Of a DNA stretch of 51,255 nt, positions 27,193-37,120 are shown piece by piece. Within the stretch, counting starts at the first letter, position 1. Each line of letters starts with the position of its first letter. Under the pieces are notes generated by a model. The model searched no databases, was not told where the DNA came from, and saw nothing but the letters and a program-made list of their open reading frames with translations. The translations under genes were made by a program, and so were the position numbers. Origin of the DNA: Candidatus Saccharimonadota bacterium (GTDB lineage: Bacteria > Patescibacteriota > Saccharimonadia > Saccharimonadales > UBA4665). The stretch is from NCBI GenBank assembly GCA_027371825.1, contig DAHXLE010000011.1, positions 1-51,255 of the forward strand, given 5' to 3'.

Positions 27193-27249
27193 ATAGCTGA
27201 TGATTTACTGACTATTGATTAATCTCGTGGCGCTACTGTCATCAGCTAT
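27193..27249. promoter_or_regulatory. 11-bp inverted repeat in a divergent intergenic region
   Basis: ATAGCTGATGA (27193-27203) and TCATCAGCTAT (27239-27249) between the FNR copy 2 and DedA genes. Confidence 0.4.
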
Positions 27250-27338
27250 TATTCAGGATATTGTTTTATAACTTATAAAGTGTCATTTTCTTGGACTTTT
27301 TATCGACTTACTTAATGATTAAAGGTTAGTATACTTGT

Positions 27339-27980
27339 GTGCATTACATTTTGTTATTTATCGACAAATATACCGATAAGATTCAACTTTTTATAGTCAA
27401 CCATATAGTATTGGCGCCGCTTTTGCTGCTCTTTTTAGAGGAAATGGGCGTGCCCATTCTAGTTCCAGGCGATGCCATCCTCGGATATGTCGGTTTCAAG
27501 TTATCGCAATCTCACAGCGCCACACTTTGGGAAGCATTCATCCTTGCCTTGATAGCGGTTGTTTGCGGGTCCAGTGTATTATATTTTATCTCTAAACGCT
27601 GGGGACAAGCTGCTCTAACCAAGATAAGTAAGTACATTTTCCTCCCCAAAAGACACTTAAACAAGGCTGAAACCATGTTCCATAAGTATGGTATCTGGGC
27701 GATCATATTCGGTCGCCATATACCCGGCCTCAGGATACCAATAACGATCTTTGCCGCAACTTCAGATGTTAAGTACACAACTTTTGTAATCGGTACGATT
27801 ATCTCAACAACTCTTTGGATATTGTTCTACTTAAGCATCGGCGCCCGCTATGGCTCCGATATACTGCGTACGGCTCGAGCATATATATGGATCACCTTAA
27901 CGCTTGTTGTGCTTTTGGCTATTGTTATTGTTGCACTACACATTAGGGGTCGTCGTATAGAAAAACGTAAAAATTCTTAA
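27339..27980 (+). CDS. DedA family membrane protein
   Basis: FLEEMGVPILVPGDAILGYVGF, VLYFISKRWGQAAL, FGRHIPGLRIPITIFAATSDVKYTTF. Confidence 0.9.
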   Translation: MHYILLFIDKYTDKIQLFIVNHIVLAPLLLLFLEEMGVPILVPGDAILGYVGFKLSQSHSATLWEAFILALIAVVCGSSVLYFISKRWGQAALTKISKYIFLPKRHLNKAETMFHKYGIWAIIFGRHIPGLRIPITIFAATSDVKYTTFVIGTIISTTLWILFYLSIGARYGSDILRTARAYIWITLTLVVLLAIVIVALHIRGRRIEKRKNS

Positions 27981-28189
27981 ACCATCCGTTAAGTGCAGAA
28001 TATGGAGTATCAAGACTTTAGGTTAAGAAGATTAAAATATATCATTAAAACAACAGATCCTATGGCATAATTCATCATAATGTGCTAAAATTGTCCTATT
28101 GTTTCTAATGAATCCGAAAAGTAATTAAAGATTCGATGTTCATTGCAGACAATCGAATTACTAATTTCTAAATAAAGGATTCATTTTTT

Positions 28190-29380
28190 ATGTACAAAAA
28201 CAATCAGAGACGCTTTGGTGGTAATAACAGAACGCAACCCGGCGGTAGCCGCAACTCAGGTCGCAAAATCAAAAAAGACTACATTCACCCGTCGAAATTC
28301 ATTCGATCCGCCCAGCCAATCACTAATACGGAATATACTCCCGAACATTCATTTGCGGACTTTAACTTAAATCCGCTAATACTGCACAACCTTTCCCTAA
28401 TGGGCTTCAATCAACCGTCGCCAATTCAAGACAAGTGCATACCTGCAGGGGTTGACGGTAAGGACGTTGTCGGTTTGGCCAATACCGGCACGGGTAAAAC
28501 CGCTGCTTTTGCCATACCGGTTTTACAGAGACTACTGTCAGAACCAAACTCAAAAGCGATAATAATAGCTCCGACAAGAGAGTTGGCTCAACAAATCGAT
28601 GAGCAGTGTCGTAGCATAGGCAAAGGCAGTAAGCTTAACGGTGCCCTGTTGATAGGTGGCACATCTATGAGCGCACAACTTAGAGAGCTCCGATATGATG
28701 CGCGATTAATTATCGGTACCCCGGGGCGCATAAAAGATCATTTAGAGCGGAGATCTCTTGTGCTAACAAATTGTAATATAGTTGTCTTGGATGAAGTTGA
28801 TCGAATGCTCGATATGGGATTTGTTCACGATATACGGCAAATATTAGGACAGACAATGGACCAAAAACAATGTTTTTATTATTCCGCTACGCTGGATACC
28901 AGAGTTAGAGGCATCATAGACGGATTTTCAAAGAATCCTGTATACGTGTCGGTTAAAACCGGCGACACTAGCGACAATGTTGAACAAAATATCGTACATT
29001 ACATGGACACCGGCGACAAAGTCGATAAACTGCACAACCTACTCTTACAAGAGAAGGTGGCTAAAACGTTGGTATTTGATGATACCCATAGAAGTGTTGA
29101 AAAGTTAGCAAACGAATTGATAGGACGAGGATTTTCTGCTGATTCCATTCACGGAGGCAAATCTCAGGCTCAAAGACAAAGAGTTCTTAAAAAATTCAAA
29201 GATAATCAGATAAAAATTCTGGTTGCTACCGATGTTGCCGCACGTGGACTGGATGTCGCGGACATAACACATGTCATCAATTATTCATCGCCTCAGACTT
29301 ACGACGATTACGTACACCGAATCGGCAGAACCGGCCGAGCCGGAAAGGTAGGTTACGCGCTGACTTTTGTCCAAAAGTAA
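28190..29380 (+). CDS. DEAD/DEAH-box RNA helicase
   Basis: ANTGTGKTAAFAIP, PTRELAQQI, GTPGRIKDHLE, VLDEVDRMLDMGF, YSATLD, VATDVAARGLDV, YVHRIGRTGRAG. Confidence 0.96.
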   Translation: MYKNNQRRFGGNNRTQPGGSRNSGRKIKKDYIHPSKFIRSAQPITNTEYTPEHSFADFNLNPLILHNLSLMGFNQPSPIQDKCIPAGVDGKDVVGLANTGTGKTAAFAIPVLQRLLSEPNSKAIIIAPTRELAQQIDEQCRSIGKGSKLNGALLIGGTSMSAQLRELRYDARLIIGTPGRIKDHLERRSLVLTNCNIVVLDEVDRMLDMGFVHDIRQILGQTMDQKQCFYYSATLDTRVRGIIDGFSKNPVYVSVKTGDTSDNVEQNIVHYMDTGDKVDKLHNLLLQEKVAKTLVFDDTHRSVEKLANELIGRGFSADSIHGGKSQAQRQRVLKKFKDNQIKILVATDVAARGLDVADITHVINYSSPQTYDDYVHRIGRTGRAGKVGYALTFVQK

Positions 29381-29405
29381 TACTAACTTTTAGTGGCAAA
29401 TTGGG

Positions 29406-30821
29406 CTAAATAACTATTATTGAACGCCGATTGGGTTGATCAACGGCAGGACCGGTGGAGCCTTTTTTGTACGATAACATACCATCATTATTGGCATCCC
29501 AGACATTGAGCACCTTGTCGATAATCTTCCAAGATAAAAGTACTTCTTCTTCGGTTGCAAACAGCGTGTTGTCACCGCGAATGGAGTCAACCAACACTCT
29601 TTCGTAGGCATCGGGGTGGTTGGTCTCTCCGAACGTCGATTGGTAAGAAAAGTCCATGACCGCGCGCTCCAGCTGGTGTACATATCCAGGACGCTTAACC
29701 CAAAATTCCATATGAATACCTTCGTTGGGTTGAATTCTAAGAACCAAAACATTAGCATTACTATCGGCTGGACTCCTGAAACGTATGGTTATGTCCGTGC
29801 GCTTTTCTGTGAGTGCTTTACCGGTAACAAGACGTATTTTAGTATTTCTCCACATATCATTATCGATGCTTAGGTCAAGATTGGCGTATGTTTCGGTCGT
29901 CGACTCCGCCTTACCCACTTCGTCCAAATATCCCTCATACTGTGCCCTGAGAGCGTTATTAGGATCTATTGGAAGTACTCCCTTTAGCAATTGGTATTTC
30001 TTTGCATGAATGTCTTCTGAATCATCAACCTTCTCAGGTAGTTCCATGGTAACGAGCGTCAACAGCTGAATTAAATGACTTTGGATAAGATCACGAACTG
30101 CTCCTAGGCCTTCGTAAAAATTAACCCTACCTTCTATCCCTATCGACTCGAGAGCATTAATTTCGATTGAGCTTATATTCTTATCGTTCCAGACTTGTGA
30201 AAATATCGGGTTACTCATCCTAAAAGTCAGGATATTCTGGACTGTTTCTTTGGCCAGATAATGATCTACCCTGAAAATCTGTGTCTCATCAAATACTTTA
30301 GTAGTTGAGTCTATTAAATCTCTCGCTGTATCAAAGTCACGGCCGAAAGGTTTTTCAATTACAACCCTGGTGGTATGTATCTTGTCAGCACAGGGCATAT
30401 TAAGACCCGATGCACCAAGATTGCCCATAACCGTACTATAAATATTCGGCGGTATCGAGAGTTGGTATATTCTATTTAGATAACTCCCCCGTTCATGATC
30501 ATTGTTATCAAGCCTGGCCTTAAGCTTTTGGTAATCTTCGGTCTTCGTGGGATCAAACGTCATTAAAGTCGTGCGTTGTCTAAGTGCCTTAAGAGCTTCG
30601 GCATCACAAATTTTATCCTCTTCGTATATACAAACTTCGACCTTCTCAAATAGCTGGCTGGCGGTCAGATCTTGTCTGGTTAGTCCTAGTATTTCGAACT
30701 TTTCATTGAGTACTTTATCCTTGAACAGGTGGTAGAGAGCCGGCAGTAAATAGCGCTGTGACAAGTCACCGGTTATTCCAAACAGGACAATTACGGCCGG
30801 TTCCAGTTCCTTTGATTTCAT
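29406..30821 (-). CDS. zwf: Glucose-6-phosphate 1-dehydrogenase
   Basis: VLFGITGDLSQRYLLPALYHL, VVIEKPFGRDFDTARDL, RVDHYLAKETVQNILTFRMSN, PDAYERVLVDSIRGDNTLFATEEEV. Confidence 0.95.
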   Translation of the reverse strand: MKSKELEPAVIVLFGITGDLSQRYLLPALYHLFKDKVLNEKFEILGLTRQDLTASQLFEKVEVCIYEEDKICDAEALKALRQRTTLMTFDPTKTEDYQKLKARLDNNDHERGSYLNRIYQLSIPPNIYSTVMGNLGASGLNMPCADKIHTTRVVIEKPFGRDFDTARDLIDSTTKVFDETQIFRVDHYLAKETVQNILTFRMSNPIFSQVWNDKNISSIEINALESIGIEGRVNFYEGLGAVRDLIQSHLIQLLTLVTMELPEKVDDSEDIHAKKYQLLKGVLPIDPNNALRAQYEGYLDEVGKAESTTETYANLDLSIDNDMWRNTKIRLVTGKALTEKRTDITIRFRSPADSNANVLVLRIQPNEGIHMEFWVKRPGYVHQLERAVMDFSYQSTFGETNHPDAYERVLVDSIRGDNTLFATEEEVLLSWKIIDKVLNVWDANNDGMLSYKKGSTGPAVDQPNRRSIIVI

Positions 30822-31723
30822 TTGTTGATCTTATGTCCGCCAAACTTATTACGCATAGCCGCTAGCAACTTGGTGGAAAAGTTAATGCTACCGTTTTGAG
30901 ACGCTACGCGAACATCAAATGCCGACTGAATAGCGGGCATAGGTATATTAAGACTGTTTGCGAGTTCTAAAGTCCAGCGTGCTTCACCGCTTTCCGCAAC
31001 GTACCCGTCTACCCCATCTAAGTTAGGATTCTCTTTTAAGACATCTCGGCAGAGTTCGTTCAACCAAGACGTTACTACACTGTGATGCTGCCAGACCTCG
31101 CCTGCTGCCCCTAAATCTAATTGCTTATAAGGACCTTCTTTTAAGATATGGTATCCTTCTGCCAGAGATTCCATCATGCCATACTCGACAGCGTTGTGAA
31201 CCATCTTCACAAAATGACCCGAACCGCTTGGCCCGAAGTATTGGTAGGCGCCTTCCGGTTTTGCAAGACTTGCGAGAGCCGGTATAACTACATCAAAATA
31301 CTCTTTACTATCAGAACCGCACATCATCGAAAAACCGTTTTGATAACCCCATATACCGCCGCTTGTTCCTATGTCAATTAAATGTGACCCTTTATTGGTA
31401 ATCTTATCGTTTAAAAGCTTGGTTTTTCTAAAATCCGAATTACCTCCATCTATGATTATGCTGTCGTGGGGCAGGATATCCAGCCACTCATCCACTTGAC
31501 CATCGACTAAGTCAGCCGGTAGCATGATCCAAACTACCGGTTGATCATCTCCGAATAAATTCAGCACCGATTTTTTATCGTAAGCCGGCTTGGCTCCATG
31601 TTCAACGGCTTCATCGATTGGTTCGCGACTTCTATTATGTGCAATAACAAAGTGACCGTCTTCAGCCAGCTTCCTCGTAATCTGCATACCCATTCTGCCC
31701 AAACCCTGTACGGCTATTTTCAT
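30818..31723 (-). CDS. gnd: 6-phosphogluconate dehydrogenase (decarboxylating, GntZ-type)
   Basis: IAVQGLGRMGMQITRKLAEDGH, VVWIMLPA, IIDGGNSDFRKT, DIGTSGGIWGYQNGFSMMCG, SGHFVKMVHNAVEYGMMESLAEGY. Confidence 0.94.
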   Translation of the reverse strand: MKIAVQGLGRMGMQITRKLAEDGHFVIAHNRSREPIDEAVEHGAKPAYDKKSVLNLFGDDQPVVWIMLPADLVDGQVDEWLDILPHDSIIIDGGNSDFRKTKLLNDKITNKGSHLIDIGTSGGIWGYQNGFSMMCGSDSKEYFDVVIPALASLAKPEGAYQYFGPSGSGHFVKMVHNAVEYGMMESLAEGYHILKEGPYKQLDLGAAGEVWQHHSVVTSWLNELCRDVLKENPNLDGVDGYVAESGEARWTLELANSLNIPMPAIQSAFDVRVASQNGSINFSTKLLAAMRNKFGGHKINK

Positions 31724-32391
31724 GTAGACCCTCCAATATAACTATTATATACGTATGAGTTCGGTATGAGCTTAAGAATTTGAGCAGGTTGCCGCGCATA
31801 CTCCATATCCGATTCGTAAAGAAGCTGCAACTGTTCCTTCTTATCTTCACCAAAAACACAGGCATATATCTCGTTTACCATTACCAATGCCTTCACCGTT
31901 AAAGTCATGCGCGTCAGTGCACCGCTTTCGTATCCTTCTGTTAAATTTTCAGAGGTTACAGCCCGTGAACCAGGTAGTATTCCGGCAATATGTCCGTCAC
32001 CGCCCATGCCCAGCTCGGCTAGAGTAAAGTCACTATCATTCAATGCTGTTTTGAACCTCTCGGCGTAGAGTTTGACCGTATCACCAAGTGTCGATTTATC
32101 TTTTGTCAAAACCGGAATGAACTGTGCCCTGCCTATCCTGAATCCGCCTTCAATCAGCTGTCGGTAATTGGAAGCCTGGTGCATATATTCCCCGTACCGC
32201 TCGTCTGCTAACATTATTTTTAAATTCTTGGTCAAATGATCATCTAGTTTCTTGGAGACTTCGGATTCAATCGATATATTAGACCCTCCCGACACGAGCC
32301 AAAAAACACGACCCCGTTTTAAGGCGTCGTTGATCTTGTTGCTGATCATAGCTATGACATCAACGGTATCGTTGACTTGGATAAATTTCAC
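31720..32391 (-). CDS. pgl: 6-phosphogluconolactonase
   Basis: WLVSGGSNISI, LADERYGEYMHQASNYRQL, ELGMGGDGHIAGILPGS; GTG start preceded by TATACT at 7 nt; 4-bp overlap with gnd. Confidence 0.88.
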   Translation of the reverse strand: MKFIQVNDTVDVIAMISNKINDALKRGRVFWLVSGGSNISIESEVSKKLDDHLTKNLKIMLADERYGEYMHQASNYRQLIEGGFRIGRAQFIPVLTKDKSTLGDTVKLYAERFKTALNDSDFTLAELGMGGDGHIAGILPGSRAVTSENLTEGYESGALTRMTLTVKALVMVNEIYACVFGEDKKEQLQLLYESDMEYARQPAQILKLIPNSYVYNSYIGGST

Positions 32392-32527
32392 ATTCCCAAG
32401 TATACACTAACGAATAAATGACTATCCCTAAAAGGGGTCAGTTGAATCTGATTTTAGTAGATGCTTCGATCTGTCTGAGCAGCCCGATGCATAGCTACTA
32501 CCGCATCAGACTCCTACGCGGAAGCCG

Positions 32528-33220
32528 TTAATTATCAGGTATCTGCCGGGGGGTTCTTTCGTTAATTATTGCTTCGACGAGTTTAAGGGATGATTTTCCA
32601 ACTTGGTACATGGACGTCAGGCTACCGTTCTCAAAAAGAGCCTGAAGGGCGGTTAAAGACAGCCTACGCTGTTTATCGAAAAGTCCTTCATATTTACGGT
32701 ATGGACGAGCTAAGGATTCGTACAGATTCAGACGATCCTCCGACCAGTCATCATCCTTGTTGTCTAACCGACCCTTTGCATCGGTATATATGCGGTAGTT
32801 TCTCTCCAGCCTTCCCCAGATTCTATTAGTAACCCCACTTCTTTTATGTGGACTGATCTTAGTTTCAACGGCCCTGAAGTCTTCCCTGGTAAGCCAAGTA
32901 TCTTGTTTCGTAAGCTCCTCGCAAGATGCGTTAACGCGTACGACTACGTAATTATAGCTCGACAAACTACCGGCAACAGCTTCTGCCTCGGTTGGAGTTA
33001 AAACATTATCCGCCGTATAATCAATCATTCGTTTTATCGCCTCTCCGACAACAAAACGGATCTTGTCACGTGTATCAATTGAATTTTTTGGATTTTCGTA
33101 CCTAGAACCAATACCAGAATCAGATCCTGGTTGTTGATCCTCTTGCCCAGGTAGTAGTTGATTCTCCGATTCCACCCAATCGAATATTTTATCGTGATCT
33201 AGCGTCATGGCACTTTCCAT
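32528..33220 (-). CDS. Hypothetical protein, charged and helical
   Basis: Long ORF with coding-like composition; no family recognised. Confidence 0.6.
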   Translation of the reverse strand: MESAMTLDHDKIFDWVESENQLLPGQEDQQPGSDSGIGSRYENPKNSIDTRDKIRFVVGEAIKRMIDYTADNVLTPTEAEAVAGSLSSYNYVVVRVNASCEELTKQDTWLTREDFRAVETKISPHKRSGVTNRIWGRLERNYRIYTDAKGRLDNKDDDWSEDRLNLYESLARPYRKYEGLFDKQRRLSLTALQALFENGSLTSMYQVGKSSLKLVEAIINERTPRQIPDN

Positions 33221-33345
33221 TCATACTTACGACTATTACCGACGTTAGTCGGGTGGTATTATCCTACACAAAGTAGCACCAATTCAAGTAGATAAATTTT
33301 ACCGCAGAACAACGCGTCTTAAGAGTCAAATGGTAAAATATATTA

Positions 33346-33894
33346 ATGATCAATAAGAAGCATGAAAATATTACATTTACGGCTCGGTTACAGAAGATTC
33401 AAAGCGTCTACTTGATTCATTTACCAAAGACGGTTAGTCAAAAACTCAGTTCCCGAGGACAGGTCATGGTAAGAGCCACCATCAACAACGTGTCTTTTGT
33501 CACTCCGCTTGAACCAGATGGTAAGTTCAGCCATTACTTCTTGATTGATAAAAAACTTCTCGATTCTTTGGGAATTTTGGAAGGTTCGTCGACAAAAACA
33601 GTCATCGAGCCGATAAATGATTGGCCTGAACCCGTAATCCCCGCAGATATTCAAGAAGCTTTGTCGTACTCACCTAAAGCGCGCGAGCTATGGCAAAACA
33701 TCACAACAATGTCAAGATGGGAGTGGATAAGATGGATACGTTCAACGCCAAATTCAAAGACGCGTTCTCGCCGTATTAACGTTGCCATTTCTAAACTCAA
33801 CTCCGGTAAACGTCGTCCATGTTGCTGGAACAGAAATCTATGTACCGATCCTAGGGTTTCAAAAAATGGCGTACTGCTAGATAGTATTTTTTAG
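33346..33894 (+). CDS. DUF1905 / YdeI-OmpD-associated family protein
   Basis: N-terminal beta domain FTARLQKIQSVYLIHLPKTVSQKLSSRGQVMVRATINNVSFVTPLEPDGK; C-terminal IPADIQEALSYSPKARELWQNIT...RWIRSTPNSKTRSRRINVAISKLNSGKR. Confidence 0.75.
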   Translation: MINKKHENITFTARLQKIQSVYLIHLPKTVSQKLSSRGQVMVRATINNVSFVTPLEPDGKFSHYFLIDKKLLDSLGILEGSSTKTVIEPINDWPEPVIPADIQEALSYSPKARELWQNITTMSRWEWIRWIRSTPNSKTRSRRINVAISKLNSGKRRPCCWNRNLCTDPRVSKNGVLLDSIF

Positions 33895-33954
33895 GTTTTA
33901 TCTGTTATTATCTGATCGGTACTTTACTAAAATTAGCCTAAAACCAACCGAGAT

Positions 33955-35019
33955 ATGCAAACAGATAATTTTAATTACAACCTGCCCCGTGAGCTAATTG
34001 CATTGCATCCGCCAAAAGAACGCGGCAATGCTCGATTACTGGTTATGGATAGAACTAGTGGAAAATTATACGAAAGAGTATATGCTGACTTCACAAATTA
34101 TTTATCGGCAGGTGACGTAGTTATATTAAACGATACTAAGGTCATACCGGCCAGGATAATTACCCATAAAAAAAATAACCTTGCTAAACGTGAGCTGGTA
34201 CTTTTAGAAAGCCACGGCCGGCAGGATAACTGGCATATACATAAAGCACTTTACCGGGGGCACATAAATCGCGGTGATGTTTTGTTAACCGAGGATCAAA
34301 CCGAGTTATTTGTTACAGAAGTCTTAGATGACGGCGTTATATTGATAAGTTCTCGGATTACTCTGCTGGAGGTCGCCAACAAAAACGGCCAAACACCCCT
34401 GCCCCCTTATCTAAATCGAGATGCTGAACCGGATGACAAATACCGTTATCAGACAATATGGGCGAAAGAAGAGGGATCGGTCGCAGCACCAACAGCAAGC
34501 TTAAACTTGACCAACGAAGTGATTGATAAGTTGACTGCGCAAGGAGTCGTAGTCACTTACGCCACACTACACGTTGGACTTGGTACTTTCCTGCCGATTA
34601 GAACCAATGACCTGGCACAGCACGTCATGCACAAAGAATACTTCGTTGTTCCTGCCGTCACGATCGGTGCTATTCGAAGAGCTAAAGAAAATGGTAAGAA
34701 AGTTATAGCTATCGGTACAACCATAACTCGCACCCTAGAATACGCCGCCGAAGAGATCATGAGCGGATCGGGCGAAGAGATCTCGGGAGATGCGGATATA
34801 TTTATATATCCGGGTTATAAATTCAAGCTGGTAGATGGACTCCTGACAAATTTTCATGCACCGAAGTCTAGTGTACTCATGCTGGCGGCAGCATTTGCAG
34901 GATGGGATAACTTAAAGTCAGCCTATAACTACGCCATAGAAAAGCGTTACAACTTCTTAAGTTATGGTGATTCTATGTTCATAAAAGATATTGCCGGCTT
35001 AGAGGAAAGATCAGAATGA
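33955..35019 (+). CDS. queA: S-adenosylmethionine:tRNA ribosyltransferase-isomerase
   Basis: FNYNLPRELIALHPPKERGNARLLVMDR, GDVVILNDTKVIPARI, HVGLGTFLPI, NFHAPKSSVLMLAAAFAG. Confidence 0.96.
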   Translation: MQTDNFNYNLPRELIALHPPKERGNARLLVMDRTSGKLYERVYADFTNYLSAGDVVILNDTKVIPARIITHKKNNLAKRELVLLESHGRQDNWHIHKALYRGHINRGDVLLTEDQTELFVTEVLDDGVILISSRITLLEVANKNGQTPLPPYLNRDAEPDDKYRYQTIWAKEEGSVAAPTASLNLTNEVIDKLTAQGVVVTYATLHVGLGTFLPIRTNDLAQHVMHKEYFVVPAVTIGAIRRAKENGKKVIAIGTTITRTLEYAAEEIMSGSGEEISGDADIFIYPGYKFKLVDGLLTNFHAPKSSVLMLAAAFAGWDNLKSAYNYAIEKRYNFLSYGDSMFIKDIAGLEERSE

Positions 35020-36245
35020 CCAAGGGTTTCAGCTTTAAAATCAATCATAAGTTATCCGGCACACTTGCCAGAGCCGGAACCATAGAAACTCCTCACGGTA
35101 AGATTTTTACACCGGCTTTTATCGCCGGAGCCACGAATGCTACCGTTAAATCTCTAACGCCGGAACAAATAATAAGCACCGGCGCACAAGCCGTACTAGC
35201 CAATACCTATCACCTGATGCTCCGGCCGGGCGGTGACACCATCAAGGCATGCGGCGGTATCCATAAGTTTATGAACTGGCATGGTCCGATTGTTACAGAT
35301 AGTGGTGGATTCCAGGTGTTTTCCCTCGGTATGGCATACAAAAAGGGTATTGATTTAACCAGCCACAGCAAAAAAGGTGATCCAACTGCGGCCGTCCATA
35401 GCCCCAAACAACTGGCTAATGTCAGTGACGAGGGGGTTAGTTTTAAGTCTCATCTTGACGGCTCTAATTTGTTCTTAACTCCCGAGTTGTCAATGGAGCT
35501 TCAGCATAAAATCGGGGCTGATATTCACATGGCGTTTGATGAGCTCACCTCCCCACTAGCCAGTGCATCATATATAAAAACGGCAATGGATAGAACACAT
35601 TCCTGGGCAGAGCGCTGTATACCAAAACATCAGCAGTTAAATGCCATACATGCACAACAAAACGAACCTCTGCAGGCTCTCTTTGGAGTTATTCAAGGTG
35701 GACGAAACGAAGAATTAAGAAAAACTAGCGCGAATTTCTTGAATAACTTACCGTTTGATGGCTACGGCATAGGCGGAACATTCGAAGCCGCCGAGTTGCC
35801 GGATGTACTCACTTGGGTAAACACTGCCCTTGCGGATACTAAGCCCAGGCACCTTCTCGGCATGGGCTCCAGGCCGGAAGATTTGTTTGTCGGAGTAGAG
35901 TATGGCATAGATACTTTTGACTGTGTGGCACCGACCAGACAAGCAAGAAACGGTACGTTATATACATACGACGGACGAATTGGGATTAAGAATGCGCGTT
36001 TTAAGCTTGACCGGCTGCCGATTGATTCTGACTGTTCGTGTTATACGTGCACACATTTTACGAGATCCTATGTTCACCATTTGTTTAATGCCCGAGAGAT
36101 ACTCGCGGCAACTCTAGCATCGATCCACAACGAATATTTTGTCATCAACCTTCTGAGTGACATAAGACTATCGATTATAAACGATAGTTTCATGACATTT
36201 AAAACCATATTCCTTGATCGATACAATGCCGGTTTAGTATCTTGA
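35016..36245 (+). CDS. tgt: Queuine tRNA-ribosyltransferase
   Basis: TPHGKIFTPAFIAGATNATVKSLTP, VLANTYHLMLRPG, VTDSGGFQVFSL, FGVIQGGRNEELR, YGIGG, HLLGMG, DCVAPTRQARNG, CSCYTC; 4-bp overlap with queA. Confidence 0.96.
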   Translation: MTKGFSFKINHKLSGTLARAGTIETPHGKIFTPAFIAGATNATVKSLTPEQIISTGAQAVLANTYHLMLRPGGDTIKACGGIHKFMNWHGPIVTDSGGFQVFSLGMAYKKGIDLTSHSKKGDPTAAVHSPKQLANVSDEGVSFKSHLDGSNLFLTPELSMELQHKIGADIHMAFDELTSPLASASYIKTAMDRTHSWAERCIPKHQQLNAIHAQQNEPLQALFGVIQGGRNEELRKTSANFLNNLPFDGYGIGGTFEAAELPDVLTWVNTALADTKPRHLLGMGSRPEDLFVGVEYGIDTFDCVAPTRQARNGTLYTYDGRIGIKNARFKLDRLPIDSDCSCYTCTHFTRSYVHHLFNAREILAATLASIHNEYFVINLLSDIRLSIINDSFMTFKTIFLDRYNAGLVS

Positions 36246-36304
36246 GACTAGAACCGATTTTTAGTAAACCGTTTAGAGATATCTTTAGCAATTGTATTTT
36301 GATA

Positions 36305-36360
36305 GTTGACGAAGTTTTATGGGTGCAATCCACTTTAATCCTAATATGCTCAACCAATTT
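36305..36360 (+). repeat. Degenerate intergenic repeat, copy G
   Basis: TATGGGTGC...TTTAATCCTAATATGCTCAACCAATTT shares GCTCAACCAATTT exactly with copy A. Confidence 0.45.
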
Positions 36361-36440
36361 TTAATCGTTAAACACGTTGGTCAAAAACATTTTCGACATT
36401 TTTTCTAAGAAATGCCGCCTTTTTATATATAATTTAGCTA

Positions 36441-37022
36441 ATGGATACGATATATTTTGCAACCAGTAATAAAGAAAAAATGATTATAGCTCAGACTGTC
36501 TGTTCGAAATTCAAAATTAAAGTTGAGCAAATGATTCTCGAAATTGATGAAATCCAGAGTGAAGATCCTGTCATTATCGTGCAAGATAAGGCTCGTCGAG
36601 CATATGAGAGTTTATCTAAGCCGGTGGTGGTGAGTGATGACTCGTGGGACATTCCTGCCATCAACGGTTTCCCTGGACCCTATATGAAGTCGGTTAATCA
36701 ATGGTTTAAACCAGAGGACTTCATTAGACTGATGAGAGGCATAAACAACAGACGAATTATCTTGCATCAGTTTTTAGCGTTTTACGACGGGAACATAATA
36801 AAGGTTTTTAAAAACGACATTTTTGGAAAAATTATTGATAAACCACGTGGCAAAAACAAACGATCGCCAAACATGACAGTTACCGCGCTAGACTACGACA
36901 ATGGAAAGACTATCGCTGAAGTTTTTGAACAGGGCGAGAAAGCAGTTATTGAGCGCTACCTAACTCGTCGCGATGCATGGCATGAATTTGCTGAATGGTA
37001 TATCGGAAACATTCAAACCTAA
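36441..37022 (+). CDS. Non-canonical purine NTP pyrophosphatase (RdgB/HAM1-like)
   Basis: IYFATSNKEKMIIAQTV, VVVSDDSWDIPAINGFPGPYMK; TATAAT 7 nt before ATG. Confidence 0.85.
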   Translation: MDTIYFATSNKEKMIIAQTVCSKFKIKVEQMILEIDEIQSEDPVIIVQDKARRAYESLSKPVVVSDDSWDIPAINGFPGPYMKSVNQWFKPEDFIRLMRGINNRRIILHQFLAFYDGNIIKVFKNDIFGKIIDKPRGKNKRSPNMTVTALDYDNGKTIAEVFEQGEKAVIERYLTRRDAWHEFAEWYIGNIQT

Positions 37023-37120
37023 TTCGAAACCCATTTTGCTTAAGGTTTGAGTATATGGTGGCCCGGGGGGAAACAATTTGACCTTTTATGGCTCAAGAAA
37101 GAGCCGGAGTACTTGCTTTG

